A stretch of 64,000 bases of DNA. It comes from Arthrobacter sp. AFG7.2. GTDB taxonomy: Bacteria > Actinomycetota > Actinomycetes > Actinomycetales > Micrococcaceae. The stretch covers positions 514,863-578,862 of the forward strand of contig NZ_PJMB01000002.1 of the NCBI RefSeq assembly GCF_002892835.1, written 5' to 3'. The notes below the pieces were generated by a model. That model saw only the letters and a program-made list of their open reading frames with translations, ran no database searches and was not told the DNA's origin. Shown here piece by piece: positions 7,639 to 16,958 of the stretch (the stretch's first letter is position 1; each line of letters starts with the position of its first letter). A program made the position numbers and the translations under genes.

Positions 7639-10600
7639 TCAGGCCCCTGCCTTTTCGACGGCGATCTGCTGCTCTGTGCCGTCACCGCTGGAATACAAGC
7701 CAAGCTCCACGGTGAGGGTTTCGGTGGACACAAGGTCTTCATGGGCTTTCAACGCATCCACAACGTCCTGCGTCGCGGTGATGCTTGTCCGGATCCGGTC
7801 GCTGACGTTCAGTCCGGCGTCCTTGCGTGCCTGCTGGATGGCCCGGACCATGTCGCGGGCCAGTCCTTCCGCTTCCAGTTCCGGCGTGACCTCGGTGTTG
7901 AGGACAACGAAGCCGCCGCCGGGCAGGACTGCCACGGCCTTCCGGGCAGCGGCAGCACCGCCGTCGGCCTCTGCAACAACGGTTTCCAGCGTGTACTCCT
8001 GCGGTTCCAGCTGCAGTCCGCCGGCTGTCACCACCCCGCTGTCGTCCACAGACCAGTCACCGGACTTGGAACCCTTGATCGCCTGCTGGACGTTCTTGCC
8101 CAGGCGGGGACCGGCTGCGCGGGCGTTGACCACCAGTTTCTGCTGGATCCCGAACTCCTCCGGGGAAGCCGTGGCGGCATCCAGCAGGCGCACGGAGCGG
8201 AGGTTCAGCTCATCGGCGACGACGGCGGCGAAACCTCCCAGCGCATCGGCCCCGGGTGCCACGACTGTGAGTTCCTGCAGCGGCAGGCGGACGCGGAGGT
8301 TCGCGGCCTTCCGGAGCGAGGAACCGGTGGAGCAGATCTGCTGGACCTTGTCCATGGCCTGGACCAGGTCCGGGTTGGCGGGAAACAGGGCGGCGTCCGG
8401 CCAGTCGGCCAGGTGCACCGAGCGGCCGCCGGTGAGGCCGCGCCAGATCTCTTCGGATACCAGCGGCAGCAGGGATGAAGCCGCCCGGGAGACGGTTTCC
8501 AGCGCGGTGAAGAGCGCGTCAAACGCGTCATGGTCCTCGTCGAAGAACCGCTGGCGGCTCCGGCGCACGTACCAGTTGGTGAGCATGTCCAGGTAGCTGC
8601 GCAGCGCGTCGCAGGCACCGGAGATGTCGTACTCGTCCAGCCGTTCGGTCATGGTGCTGACCAGCTCGCCGGTGTTGGCCAGCAGGTACTGGTCCAGGGT
8701 GTCGGCGTAGCCCTCGTAGCGGAGCCTGGCCTCGTACCCGGCGCCGCCGTTGGCGGCGTTGGTGTAGAGCGTGAAGAAGCTGTACACGTTCCACAGCGGA
8801 AGGATGACCTGGCGGACGCCGTCGCGGATTCCCTGTTCGGTGACCACCAGGTTTCCACCGCGGAGGATGGGGCTGGACATGAGGAACCAGCGCATGGCGT
8901 CCGAGCCGTCGCGGTCCAGGACCTCGGACACGTCCGGGTAGTTCCGCAGGCTCTTGGACATCTTCTGCCCGTCGGAGCCCAGCACGATGCCGTGGCTGAT
9001 GACGTTGCGGAAGGCCGGCCGGTCGAACAGGGCCGTGGACAGGATGTGCAGCATATAGAACCAGCCGCGGGTCTGGCCGATGTACTCCACGATGAAGTCA
9101 GCCGGGTTGTGCGTATCGAACCAGGCCTCGTTCTCGAACGGGTAGTGCACCTGCCCGTACGGCATGGAGCCGGAGTCGAACCAGACGTCCAGCACGTCCT
9201 CCACCCGCCGCATGACGGACTGGCCTTCTTCGGGCGTACGTGGATCGTCAGGGTTGGGCCGGGTCAGTTCGTCGATGAAGGGCCGGTGCAGGTCAACCTG
9301 GCCGTCCTTGTTCAGCGGCAGCCGGCCGAAGTCAGCCTCGATCTCGGCCAGGGAGCCGTACACGTCCGTGCGGGGGTATTCGGGGTCGCTGGACTGCCAC
9401 ACGGGAATGGGGCTGCCCCAGTAGCGGTTGCGGCTGATGGACCAGTCGCGGGCGTTTTCCAGCCACTTGCCGAACTGGCCGTCCTTGACGTTTCCGGGGA
9501 TCCAGTTGATCTCCTGGTTCAGTTCGGACATGCGGTCCTTGAACTTGGTGACCTCCACGTACCAGGAGGACACCGCCCGGTAGATCAGCGGGTTGCGGCA
9601 GCGCCAGCAGTGCGGGTAGCTGTGCTCGTAGCTTGCCTGGCGCACCAGGCGGCCCTGGGCGCGGAGGACCTGGGTGATGGGCTTGTTGGCTTCGAAGACC
9701 TGCAGGCCCACGATGTCGTGCAGGTCGCCGTGCTGGAAGAGCGGCAGGAACTTGGCGCCCTCGTCAACGGAAAGGATTACCGGGATGCCGGCTTCTTCGC
9801 AGACCTTCTGGTCGTCCTCGCCGTAGGCCGGTGCCTGGTGGACGATGCCGGTGCCGTCAGTGGTGGTGACGTAGTCGGCCACGAGGAACCGCCAGGCGTT
9901 CTCCATGCCGTACTTTTCGTTGTCGGCAAAGTCGTTCCACAGCGGCTGGTATGCCAGGCCTTCAAGTTCGGCACCGGTGTGCGTGGACACGACAGCCGCC
10001 AGGGCAGCCTCGACATCGTCGTAGCCCAGGTCCTTGGCGTAGTTGGCCACCAGGTCCGCGGCCAGCAGGAAGCTCCCCGTGACGGGCGCCTCCGCAGAGG
10101 CCGCCTTGATGCCGTTGGGCCCGGCCGGCAGGACGGCATACGTGATGGCAGGTCCGACGGCGAGCGCTGCGTTGGTGGGCAGCGTCCAGGGGGTCGTGGT
10201 CCAGGCGAGCGCCTGGACGCCCTCGAGCCGGCGGGACAGCTCCGACTCCCCGGCGGTGATGGGGAAGGTCACCGTGACTGTCTGGTCCTGTCGGTTCTTG
10301 TAGACGTCGTCGTCCATGCGCAGCTCGTGGTTGGACAGCGGCGTCTCGTCCTTCCAGCAGTACGGAAGCACCCGGTACCCGTTGTAGGTCAGGCCTTTCT
10401 GGTGCAACTGCTTGAACGCCCAGAGGACGGACTCCATGTACTCCACGTTGAGGGTCTTGTAATCGTTGTCGAAGTCCACCCAGCGTGCCTGGCGGGTCAC
10501 GTAGTTCCGCCATTCGTCGGCGTACTTCATCACCGAGGCGCGGCAGGCGTCGTTGAACTTGTCGATGCCCATGGCTTCGATCTGGGTCTTGTCCGTCATG

Positions 10601-10980
10601 CCCAGCTGCTTCATGGCTTCCAGTTCGGCGGGCAGCCCGTGGGTGTCCCACCCGAAGCGGCGCTCCACGCGCTTGCCGCGCTGGGTCTGGTACCGGCCCA
10701 CAAGGTCCTTGGCGTAACCGGTGAGCAGGTGCCCGTAATGAGGCAGGCCATTGGCGAAGGGCGGGCCGTCGTAGAAGACGAACTCGTTGCTGCCGGGCTC
10801 GCCGCCGGGGACGTCTGCGCTGCGCTGGTCGATGCTGGCCTGGAAGGTGCCATCGGTGTCCCAGTACTTCAGGATGCGCTCTTCGATCTCCGGAAACTTC
10901 ACGGAGGCGGAAACGGCGCCGCCGGCCGAAGTGCTGGTGGAAGCAGTGGTGGAGGCTGAGGCCTTCGGGTAATACGACAT
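7639..10980 (-). CDS. ileS: Isoleucine-tRNA ligase
   Basis: Charges tRNA-Ile and edits misactivated valine. At 1113 residues it is the long, eukaryote-like (type 2) form common in Actinobacteria. Signature 1 is PHYGHL near residue 80 and signature 2 is KMSKS near 672; the CP1 editing insertion and a C-terminal anticodon-binding domain lie in between and after. The N-terminus has a short Ser/Ala/Thr-rich lead ([15 protein letters not shown]) before the conserved part. The ATG at 10980 has AGGA 7 nt upstream, and that ribosome site can pair with an anti-Shine-Dalgarno sequence in the T-box leader. First gene of the ileS-folC-DUF4233-ndk run. Confidence 0.98.
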   Translation of the reverse strand: MSYYPKASASTTASTSTSAGGAVSASVKFPEIEERILKYWDTDGTFQASIDQRSADVPGGEPGSNEFVFYDGPPFANGLPHYGHLLTGYAKDLVGRYQTQRGKRVERRFGWDTHGLPAELEAMKQLGMTDKTQIEAMGIDKFNDACRASVMKYADEWRNYVTRQARWVDFDNDYKTLNVEYMESVLWAFKQLHQKGLTYNGYRVLPYCWKDETPLSNHELRMDDDVYKNRQDQTVTVTFPITAGESELSRRLEGVQALAWTTTPWTLPTNAALAVGPAITYAVLPAGPNGIKAASAEAPVTGSFLLAADLVANYAKDLGYDDVEAALAAVVSTHTGAELEGLAYQPLWNDFADNEKYGMENAWRFLVADYVTTTDGTGIVHQAPAYGEDDQKVCEEAGIPVILSVDEGAKFLPLFQHGDLHDIVGLQVFEANKPITQVLRAQGRLVRQASYEHSYPHCWRCRNPLIYRAVSSWYVEVTKFKDRMSELNQEINWIPGNVKDGQFGKWLENARDWSISRNRYWGSPIPVWQSSDPEYPRTDVYGSLAEIEADFGRLPLNKDGQVDLHRPFIDELTRPNPDDPRTPEEGQSVMRRVEDVLDVWFDSGSMPYGQVHYPFENEAWFDTHNPADFIVEYIGQTRGWFYMLHILSTALFDRPAFRNVISHGIVLGSDGQKMSKSLRNYPDVSEVLDRDGSDAMRWFLMSSPILRGGNLVVTEQGIRDGVRQVILPLWNVYSFFTLYTNAANGGAGYEARLRYEGYADTLDQYLLANTGELVSTMTERLDEYDISGACDALRSYLDMLTNWYVRRSRQRFFDEDHDAFDALFTALETVSRAASSLLPLVSEEIWRGLTGGRSVHLADWPDAALFPANPDLVQAMDKVQQICSTGSSLRKAANLRVRLPLQELTVVAPGADALGGFAAVVADELNLRSVRLLDAATASPEEFGIQQKLVVNARAAGPRLGKNVQQAIKGSKSGDWSVDDSGVVTAGGLQLEPQEYTLETVVAEADGGAAAARKAVAVLPGGGFVVLNTEVTPELEAEGLARDMVRAIQQARKDAGLNVSDRIRTSITATQDVVDALKAHEDLVSTETLTVELGLYSSGDGTEQQIAVEKAGA

Positions 10981-10985
10981 GTCGA

Positions 10986-11275
10986 CATCCTGGGTTGAGC
11001 TTGGCGAACTGCCGGCTTGCGCCTTCTGTTCCGTTCAGGATGCGAGGACGGTTTTCCGTGGTGTCCGGCCGGACTCCACGCTCACCGCGGTACCACCTCA
11101 CTTACCGGCGCTGCATGCTCCGCGGGGAGCATGCGCCACACCGGCCACTCGTTACTGCTGTGACGGGCTTACCCGTCCGGTTCTACTGGCGCGTTCCCCC
11201 CGTGTGTCAGTTCGACAGGCAGCCCGCGTGTTCTTCCGGAAGCTCACCGGTGATTGCCGGGTCATAGCCGCTTTC
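10986..11275 (-). promoter_or_regulatory. Translational T-box leader with ultrashort Stem I, upstream of ileS
   Basis: On the minus strand a short hairpin CCGG-CAATCA-CCGG (11247-11260) presents the specifier ATC (Ile) and is followed by TGAGCTTCCGGAAGAA. A stem-rich middle part comes next, and then the invariant T-box sequence GGTGGTACCGCG at 11086-11097. The bulge TGGT suits a tRNA ending in ACCA. No terminator follows. Instead CATCCTG at 11036-11042 is exactly complementary to CAGGATG at 10986-10992, which contains the ileS Shine-Dalgarno sequence. This matches the translational IleS T-boxes described in Actinobacteria: uncharged tRNA-Ile would free the ribosome site. Confidence 0.93.
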
Positions 11276-11307
11276 GAGTCTACTATTTCCCGCGCCGGGC
11301 CACCAAT

Positions 11308-12399
11308 ATGGAACCTATGCAAGAGAACGGCGGCGGCCGGCCCGGCATGTGGTCCCTGCTGCCGCGGTCCCGGTGGTCAGTCATCACGGCCGTCCTGGCC
11401 TTGCCCGGCGCGGCCCTGATGGTCCTGCGTCTGGTTCCCTGGGACGTCGGCAGCCCCTGGATCCAGCTTCTGTCGCTGTTTCCGGCGGCCCTGCTCACCA
11501 CGACGGCGGCACTTGCCACCGCCGTCGTCGCTCTCATCCTGCAGGCCGCCGCCCGCAGGGCTGTGCTGGCGGCCCTGGTGGCGGCGCTGCTGGTCACCCA
11601 GCTCGGGCTGGTTTTGGACCGCGTTGTGGCGGCTCCCGGACCATTGGCCCGCGTGCAGTCCAGCCAGGTGCAGCGGGGCACTACTGAGTTATCAGGTCCG
11701 CCAGGCCGCAGTGCTCCCGGACAGGAACTGACGGTGATGGCCGTGAACGTTGGTTCCACCGGCATCGACCCCCGGGCTTTGGTGTCAGAGATCAGGAGCC
11801 GCGGTGTGGACATCCTGGCCCTGCCGGAGCTTGCGCCTCTTGGGTTGAAGGAGCTGGATAAAGCCGGGCTGGCTTCCCTGCTGCCGTACCGCGCCACCGA
11901 TGTGGACTGGGTGGGAACCGGAAGCGCCCTCTTCTCGCGCTTTCCCCTTGAGCGGGTGGAGCGGGTGCCTGGCTCCGCGTTCCACCAAAGCCGTGCCGTG
12001 GCCGCGGTTCCCGGCGCAGCAGGCCCGGTGCACTTGACGGCAGTGCATGTTGATTCCCCGCGCCGGGGACACATACCTTCGTGGCGCGAGGAGCTGCGGC
12101 AGTTGGGCGGTCTGTGGCTGGCGCTGCCGGACGGCCATCACACCATCCTGCTGGGTGACTTCAACGCGAGCGCCGACCATCGGGAGTTCCGGGAGCTCGT
12201 GGCAACCGGACTGGCGGATGCGGCGGACGTGGCCGGCAAGGGCCTGACACCCACCTGGCCCGTAAACTCCCCTGCGCCCGCCTTCGTGGCCATCGACCAT
12301 GTCCTGGTAAGCCCCGGAATCGGCGTGGCGGACTTCCAGGTGGTGAGGCTCCCGGGAACAGACCATGCTGCGGTTCTCGCCCGGCTGGTGCTGCCCTGA
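11308..12399 (+). CDS. Membrane-anchored endonuclease/exonuclease/phosphatase family protein
   Basis: Predicted metal-dependent phosphodiesterase or phosphatase of the EEP (DNase I-like) fold, substrate unknown. The N-terminus has three membrane helices (about residues 20-110 with this start). A periplasm-facing catalytic domain follows, with AVNVGST, the Asn/Asp motif LLGDFNAS and the C-terminal IDHVLVS and DHAAV motifs. Similar actinobacterial proteins have this three-helix plus EEP layout. I placed the start at ATG 11308 because the open frame further upstream runs into the ileS T-box; ATG 11317 and 11347 are alternatives and no strong ribosome site decides. The gene diverges from ileS. 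Confidence 0.85.
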   Translation: MEPMQENGGGRPGMWSLLPRSRWSVITAVLALPGAALMVLRLVPWDVGSPWIQLLSLFPAALLTTTAALATAVVALILQAAARRAVLAALVAALLVTQLGLVLDRVVAAPGPLARVQSSQVQRGTTELSGPPGRSAPGQELTVMAVNVGSTGIDPRALVSEIRSRGVDILALPELAPLGLKELDKAGLASLLPYRATDVDWVGTGSALFSRFPLERVERVPGSAFHQSRAVAAVPGAAGPVHLTAVHVDSPRRGHIPSWREELRQLGGLWLALPDGHHTILLGDFNASADHREFRELVATGLADAADVAGKGLTPTWPVNSPAPAFVAIDHVLVSPGIGVADFQVVRLPGTDHAAVLARLVLP

Positions 12400-12424
12400 A
12401 TCGGGGCCCGCGTCCGCCCCGAAG

Positions 12425-13183
12425 TCAGGCCCGGCGGACCATCTTGTAGTTTGAGGCCTGGGCCACGGGCCGGATCACGATCTGGTCCAGGTTCACGTGG
12501 TGCGGCGCGGCGACAGCGTACCGCACTACATCGGCCACGTCGCCGGCTGTCAGCGGCTTGTCCACACCGTGGTAGATCTTGGCGGCGGCCTGGCTGTCTC
12601 CGAGCCGGTTCAGGGCAAACTCCTCGGTCTGGACCAGCCCTGGTGCCACCTCGATCACGCGGACGTTGTGCTCCGCCTCCTCCAGCCGCAATGCCGACGT
12701 CATGGCGTGCTGGGCGAACTTGGCAGCGTTGTAGCCGGCGCCGCCCTCGTAGGCTGCCAGCCCGGCGGTGGAAGTCAGGTTAAGGACGGTCCCTTCGCCG
12801 GTGGCACGCAGCATCGGCAGGAACGCCCTGGTGAGTTTCATGGTGCCAAGCACATTGACCCGGTACATCCATTCCCAGTCCTCGGTGCGGGCTGAGCCGA
12901 TGGTATCGGCGCCCCTGGCGCCACCGGCGATGTTCACCAGCGTGTCGATGCCGCCCGCTTCGGTGACCCGGGCCAGCAGCCGGGACACGTCGTCGTCCGC
13001 GGAAATGTCGGCGGGGATTGCGACGGCGCCCGTCTCCTTTTCCAGCGCCGCGAGGCGTTCTGCACGGCGGGCCACGGCAAACACCGTCCACCCTTCCGCT
13101 GCCAGGGCACGGACGGTGGCTTCCCCGATTCCACTGCTCGCGCCGGTCACCAAGGCTGCCTTTTTCTGCGAAACGTCAGTCAT
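12425..13183 (-). CDS. Short-chain dehydrogenase/reductase (classical SDR)
   Basis: NAD(P)-dependent oxidoreductase of unknown substrate. The 252 residues include the cofactor loop TGASSGIG (13-20), the NIAGG variant of the NNAG motif (84-88), catalytic Ser138 and the YxxxK pair Tyr151/Lys155. An Arg at the end of the second strand (ARRAER) suggests a preference for NADP. It resembles YdfG-like serine/3-hydroxy-acid dehydrogenases, but that is not decisive. The gene converges on the preceding EEP gene with only 25 nt between, and no operon partner is present. Confidence 0.9.
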   Translation of the reverse strand: MTDVSQKKAALVTGASSGIGEATVRALAAEGWTVFAVARRAERLAALEKETGAVAIPADISADDDVSRLLARVTEAGGIDTLVNIAGGARGADTIGSARTEDWEWMYRVNVLGTMKLTRAFLPMLRATGEGTVLNLTSTAGLAAYEGGAGYNAAKFAQHAMTSALRLEEAEHNVRVIEVAPGLVQTEEFALNRLGDSQAAAKIYHGVDKPLTAGDVADVVRYAVAAPHHVNLDQIVIRPVAQASNYKMVRRA

Positions 13184-13298
13184 GGCACCACCCTAGCGGG
13201 CGGCAGGATGACCGCCCTTGGATGACATGGCGGATGCTCGGCGTGGCCACGCCCGACGCCGGGCCGGCGGAAGTGCCCGGCCATGAAACAATTGCCAC

Positions 13299-15920
13299 AT
13301 GGCTGAAGACACTCAGGGTACAGACACGCCCACCACCGCCCCTATCAACGTTCCGGACAAACCGGCCCTCGAGGGCCTCGAAGCTGCCCTCACGAAGCGG
13401 TGGCTGGCCGAGGGGACCTATAAGTTCGACCGGGAGACCACCCGTGACCAGGTCTATTCCATCGACACTCCCCCTCCCACCGCGTCCGGATCACTGCACG
13501 TGGGGCACATGTTCTCCTACACCCAGACTGACGTGCTGGCGCGCTACCAGCGCATGACGGGCAAAAACGTCTTCTACCCCATGGGCTGGGACGACAACGG
13601 GCTGCCCACCGAACGCCGCGTGCAGAACTACTACGGTGTCCGCTGCGATCCTGCCATCCCCTACAAGGCGGACTACCAGCCGCCGGCGCAGCCCGCCAAG
13701 AACCAGCGGGACTTCGACGTCGTCTCCCGCCGGAACTTCATCGAGCTGTGTGAAGAGCTGGCCGTCGAGGACGAGAAGGTCTTCGAAAACCTCTTCCAGA
13801 CCCTGGGCCTGTCCGTGGACTGGGAGCTGACGTACCGCACCATTGATGACAATTCGCGGGCGGTCTCGCAGCGTGCCTTTTTGGCCAACCTCGCCGCAGG
13901 TGACGCCTACATGGCAGAGGCGCCCACCCTGTGGGACGTGACGTTCCGTACGGCGGTGGCGCAGGCCGAACTGGAGGACCGCGAGGTGCCCGGGGCGTAC
14001 TACCGCTACCCGTTCTTCACCGAGGACGGGGACAGGATCTACATCGAGACCACCCGTCCCGAACTGCTCGCGGCATGCGCCGCGCTGGTGGCAAATCCCG
14101 ACGACGAACGGTACCAGCCGCTGTTCGGCAAGAAGGTCACGTCCCCCGTGTTTGGTGTTGAGGTCGAGGTCAGGCCGCACCCGCTGGCCAAAGCGGACAA
14201 GGGCTCGGGCATCGCCATGGTCTGTACGTTCGGTGACCTGACCGACGTCACCTGGTGGCGTGAACTGCAGCTGCCCACCCGTGCCATCGTGGGCCGGGAC
14301 GGCAGGATCGTCAGCGAGGCTCCCGAATGGATCACCACCGACATCGGCCGCGAAGCCTTTGCCGCGATCGCGGGCAAGACCGTCTTCAGCGCCAAGGAAG
14401 AAGTGGTGAAGCTACTCACCGCCGCTGAGCTGCTGGACGGTGAGCCCAAGAAGATCATGCACCCGGTGAACTTCTACGAAAAGGGCGACAAGCCCCTCGA
14501 AGTGGTGACGTCGCGCCAGTGGTACATCCGCAATGGCGGCCGCGACGAGGACCGCCGCGAACGCCTGATCGCACGCGGCCATGAGATCGACTTCCACCCC
14601 GCCTTCATGCGCTCCCGCTACGAGAACTGGATCGCCGGGCTCAACGGCGACTGGCTGGTATCCCGGCAGCGTTTCTTCGGTGTGCCCATCCCCGTCTGGT
14701 ACCCGCTGGACGCCGACGGCAACCCGGACTACGACTCCCCCATCATCCCCTCCGATGAGCAGCTGCCGGTGGACCCCGCCGCGGACGCCGCTCCCGGCTT
14801 TGACGAAGCACAGCGCGATGTTCCCGGCGGCTTCACCGGTGACGCGGACATCCTGGATACCTGGGCAACGTCCTCGCTGACTCCCAAGATCGTGGGCGGC
14901 TGGAAGCGCGACGAAGACCTCTTCGCCAAGGTCTTCCCGTTCGATCTCCGGCCCCAGGGCCATGACATCATCCGGACCTGGCTCTTCTCCTCCGTGGTGC
15001 GCGCGGATGCGCTGGAGAACAGCGCACCGTGGAAGCACGCTGCCATTTCCGGGTGGATCCTGGATCCGGACCGCAAGAAGATGTCCAAGTCCAAGGGCAA
15101 CGTGGTGGTACCCACCGATGTGCTGGAGGAGTACGGTTCCGACGCTGTCCGCTACTGGGCCGCCTCCGCCAAGCTCGGCGCCGACACCGCGTACGAAATC
15201 GCCCAGATGAAGATCGGCCGCCGCCTGGCCATCAAACTCCTGAATGCCTCAAAGTTCGTGCTGAACCTGGGCGCCACCGAGGACTCGGTGCTGTCGGGTG
15301 ACCTTTCAGTGCTGACCAACGCCTTGGACCGGGCGGTACTGGCGCAGCTTTCAGAGGTTGTGGCCCAGTCCACCAAGGCCTTTGAGAACTATGACTATGC
15401 GCGGGCGCTGCAGATCACGGAGAGCTTCTTCTGGCAGTTCACCGACGACTACGTCGAGCTCATCAAGGACCGCGCCTACGGTGCCGCCGGTGAAACCGAA
15501 CAGGCCTCAGTGCTTGCCGCCCTGGCAACCACCCTGGACACCCTGCTCCGGCTCTTCGCGCCGTTCCTGCCGTTTGCCACCGAAGAGGTCTGGAGCTGGT
15601 GGCGCAAGGGCTCGGTCCACCGCGCGGAGTGGCCGGCGGCACTGGCGGTGGCCGGCGGCGACACCACGATGCTGGCTACCGTCGGGATCGCGCTGAGTGG
15701 AGTCCGCAAGGCGAAGTCCGAGGCGAAGGTCAAGCAGCGGACCGAGGTCCTTTCCGCGACCATCACCGCACCGGCGGACCTCACGGCCCAGCTCGAGGCT
15801 GGCCTTGCGGACCTGAAGGCAGCCTCCAACGCACGTGATATTTCACTGGTGGCGGGTGAGGGCGAACTGGCCGTCACTGACGTGGCGCTGGCTCCGACCG
15901 AAGAGCCCGCGAAAGCCTAG
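13299..15920 (+). CDS. valS: Valine-tRNA ligase
   Basis: Charges tRNA-Val and edits threonyl-tRNA. The 873-residue protein has the HIGH-type signature HVGHM near residue 66, the KMSKS motif KMSKSKGN near 593, and the CP1 editing domain between. It ends with a short Ala/Lys-rich tail. No T-box or strong Shine-Dalgarno sequence is visible before the ATG, so translation may start leaderless or from a weak site. Followed by a hairpin terminator. Confidence 0.98.
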   Translation: MAEDTQGTDTPTTAPINVPDKPALEGLEAALTKRWLAEGTYKFDRETTRDQVYSIDTPPPTASGSLHVGHMFSYTQTDVLARYQRMTGKNVFYPMGWDDNGLPTERRVQNYYGVRCDPAIPYKADYQPPAQPAKNQRDFDVVSRRNFIELCEELAVEDEKVFENLFQTLGLSVDWELTYRTIDDNSRAVSQRAFLANLAAGDAYMAEAPTLWDVTFRTAVAQAELEDREVPGAYYRYPFFTEDGDRIYIETTRPELLAACAALVANPDDERYQPLFGKKVTSPVFGVEVEVRPHPLAKADKGSGIAMVCTFGDLTDVTWWRELQLPTRAIVGRDGRIVSEAPEWITTDIGREAFAAIAGKTVFSAKEEVVKLLTAAELLDGEPKKIMHPVNFYEKGDKPLEVVTSRQWYIRNGGRDEDRRERLIARGHEIDFHPAFMRSRYENWIAGLNGDWLVSRQRFFGVPIPVWYPLDADGNPDYDSPIIPSDEQLPVDPAADAAPGFDEAQRDVPGGFTGDADILDTWATSSLTPKIVGGWKRDEDLFAKVFPFDLRPQGHDIIRTWLFSSVVRADALENSAPWKHAAISGWILDPDRKKMSKSKGNVVVPTDVLEEYGSDAVRYWAASAKLGADTAYEIAQMKIGRRLAIKLLNASKFVLNLGATEDSVLSGDLSVLTNALDRAVLAQLSEVVAQSTKAFENYDYARALQITESFFWQFTDDYVELIKDRAYGAAGETEQASVLAALATTLDTLLRLFAPFLPFATEEVWSWWRKGSVHRAEWPAALAVAGGDTTMLATVGIALSGVRKAKSEAKVKQRTEVLSATITAPADLTAQLEAGLADLKAASNARDISLVAGEGELAVTDVALAPTEEPAKA

Positions 15921-15953
15921 TTCTGTTGTGAGCCCTGTATTCGGGCAAAGGGG

Positions 15954-15987
15954 AAGCCCCATCAGCGTTTTGCCGTTGGTGGGGCTT
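15954..15987 (+). terminator. Terminator downstream of valS
   Basis: The inverted repeat AAGCCCCA / TGGGGCTT with inner pairing TCAGC/GTTGG lies 33 bp past the valS stop codon. The T-tract is short (CTTTC a few bases later). Confidence 0.65.
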
Positions 15988-16188
15988 CGACTTTCGGCCA
16001 TCCGGTGACGTCTTGATGGTCTGGCAGGATCCTTGGAAATTTCAGGTCTTCCTACCACGTCACTGGTAGCTTGTATCCGGCTTTGCCGATGGCTGCGTCA
16101 AATACATATCACTGAATCGTCGGTTCCTGCGTCCCCCTTCTTTCGAAGGGGGTAAGAACCATTGTTGTCCTGCCTCAGCTGATGCACA

Positions 16189-16232
16189 AGGGCCCCGGGT
16201 GAACTACACGCTGGTAGTTCTCCCGGGGCCCT
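16189..16232 (-). terminator. Long hairpin terminator downstream of the DsbA-like gene
   Basis: AGGGCCCCGGG pairs with CCCGGGGCCCT and GAACTAC pairs with GTAGTTC, giving a near-continuous 19-bp stem with a 6-nt loop. It lies 33 nt past the minus-strand stop codon. Confidence 0.7.
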
Positions 16233-16265
16233 CTACCGTCCCGCCGCGTCCCCGGCAGGCCAACG

Positions 16266-16880
16266 TCAGCTGAATTCGGGCCGTTCAGTCCGGCTGCGCT
16301 TCAGTTCAAAAAAGTGCGGGTAGGAAGCAATCGCGGTGGTGGCGTCCCACAGCTTGCCGGCCTCCTCGCCCCGGGGAATCCTGGTGAGCACCGGGCCGAA
16401 GAACGCCGTTCCGTTGAAGGCGACCACGGGTGTTCCGACGTCCTGGCCCACCAGCGAGATGCCTTCCTCGTGGCTGGCCCGGAGCTGCCCGTCGTGGGCG
16501 TCTGTGGCGGCGGCATCGGCGAGGCTTGCGGGGAGGCCGCATTCAGCCAGTGCCTTGGTGATCACAACGTCCCGGTCTTTTTCGCCGCGCTCGTGGATCC
16601 AGGTACCCATGGAATCGTAGAGGCCCTTGACTGCCTCCTGGCCGTGTTCCTGCTGTGCGGCGATGATCACGCGGACCATGCCCCACGCATTGTCCATGGA
16701 TTCACGGTAGGCGGGTTCGAGTTCGCGGCCTTCGTTGAGCACTGCAAGGCTCATGACGTGCCACACCGTTTCGATGTCGCGGACGTTTTCCACTTCACCG
16801 ATCCAACGCGACGTGATCCACGCAAAAGGACACAACGGATCGAACCAAAAGTCGGCCTTGTTCCTGGGGGCTTCAGTCAT
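16266..16880 (-). CDS. DsbA-family thioredoxin-fold protein, Rv2466c-like, with a CPFA active site
   Basis: 204 residues, matching along its whole length the mycobacterial mycothiol-dependent reductase Rv2466c: FWFDPLCPFAW, ITSRW, HVMSLAVLNE, VGTPVVAFNG and the C-terminal FFGPVLTRIPRGEEAGKLW and SYPHFFELKR. The thioredoxin-fold active site is Cys17-Pro-Phe-Ala20, where Rv2466c has CPWC. The resolving cysteine is absent, and the codons TGT CCT TTT GCG are unambiguous. A monothiol mechanism, with mycothiol resolving the adduct, is inferred. No signal peptide, so it is cytoplasmic. Its own transcript seems to end at the hairpin 16189-16232. Confidence 0.9.
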   Translation of the reverse strand: MTEAPRNKADFWFDPLCPFAWITSRWIGEVENVRDIETVWHVMSLAVLNEGRELEPAYRESMDNAWGMVRVIIAAQQEHGQEAVKGLYDSMGTWIHERGEKDRDVVITKALAECGLPASLADAAATDAHDGQLRASHEEGISLVGQDVGTPVVAFNGTAFFGPVLTRIPRGEEAGKLWDATTAIASYPHFFELKRSRTERPEFS

Positions 16881-16958
16881 GGGGAATCCTTCCGATTGGG
16901 CCCGCTGCGCAGGGCAACCGCAACATGCAGGGTGGTGTGCGTTGATCAGATGCCAGAG

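Larger units (their letters stand above)
15921..16265. other. Intergenic region with three hairpins between valS and the DsbA-like gene
   Basis: This 345-bp convergent gap has no credible gene. It holds the valS terminator (15954-15987), a compound hairpin at 16122-16160 (outer GGTTC/GAACC, inner CCCCCTTC/GAAGGGGG with a TTTC loop), and a long hairpin at 16189-16232 that can end the minus-strand gene. The middle hairpin has no obvious role. Confidence 0.55.

Noticed and set aside
5851..10959. Long open frames on the plus strand opposite folC and ileS (about 875 and 809 codons)
   Set aside because: They have no family similarity and mirror the codon pattern of the real minus-strand genes; high GC removes chance stops.
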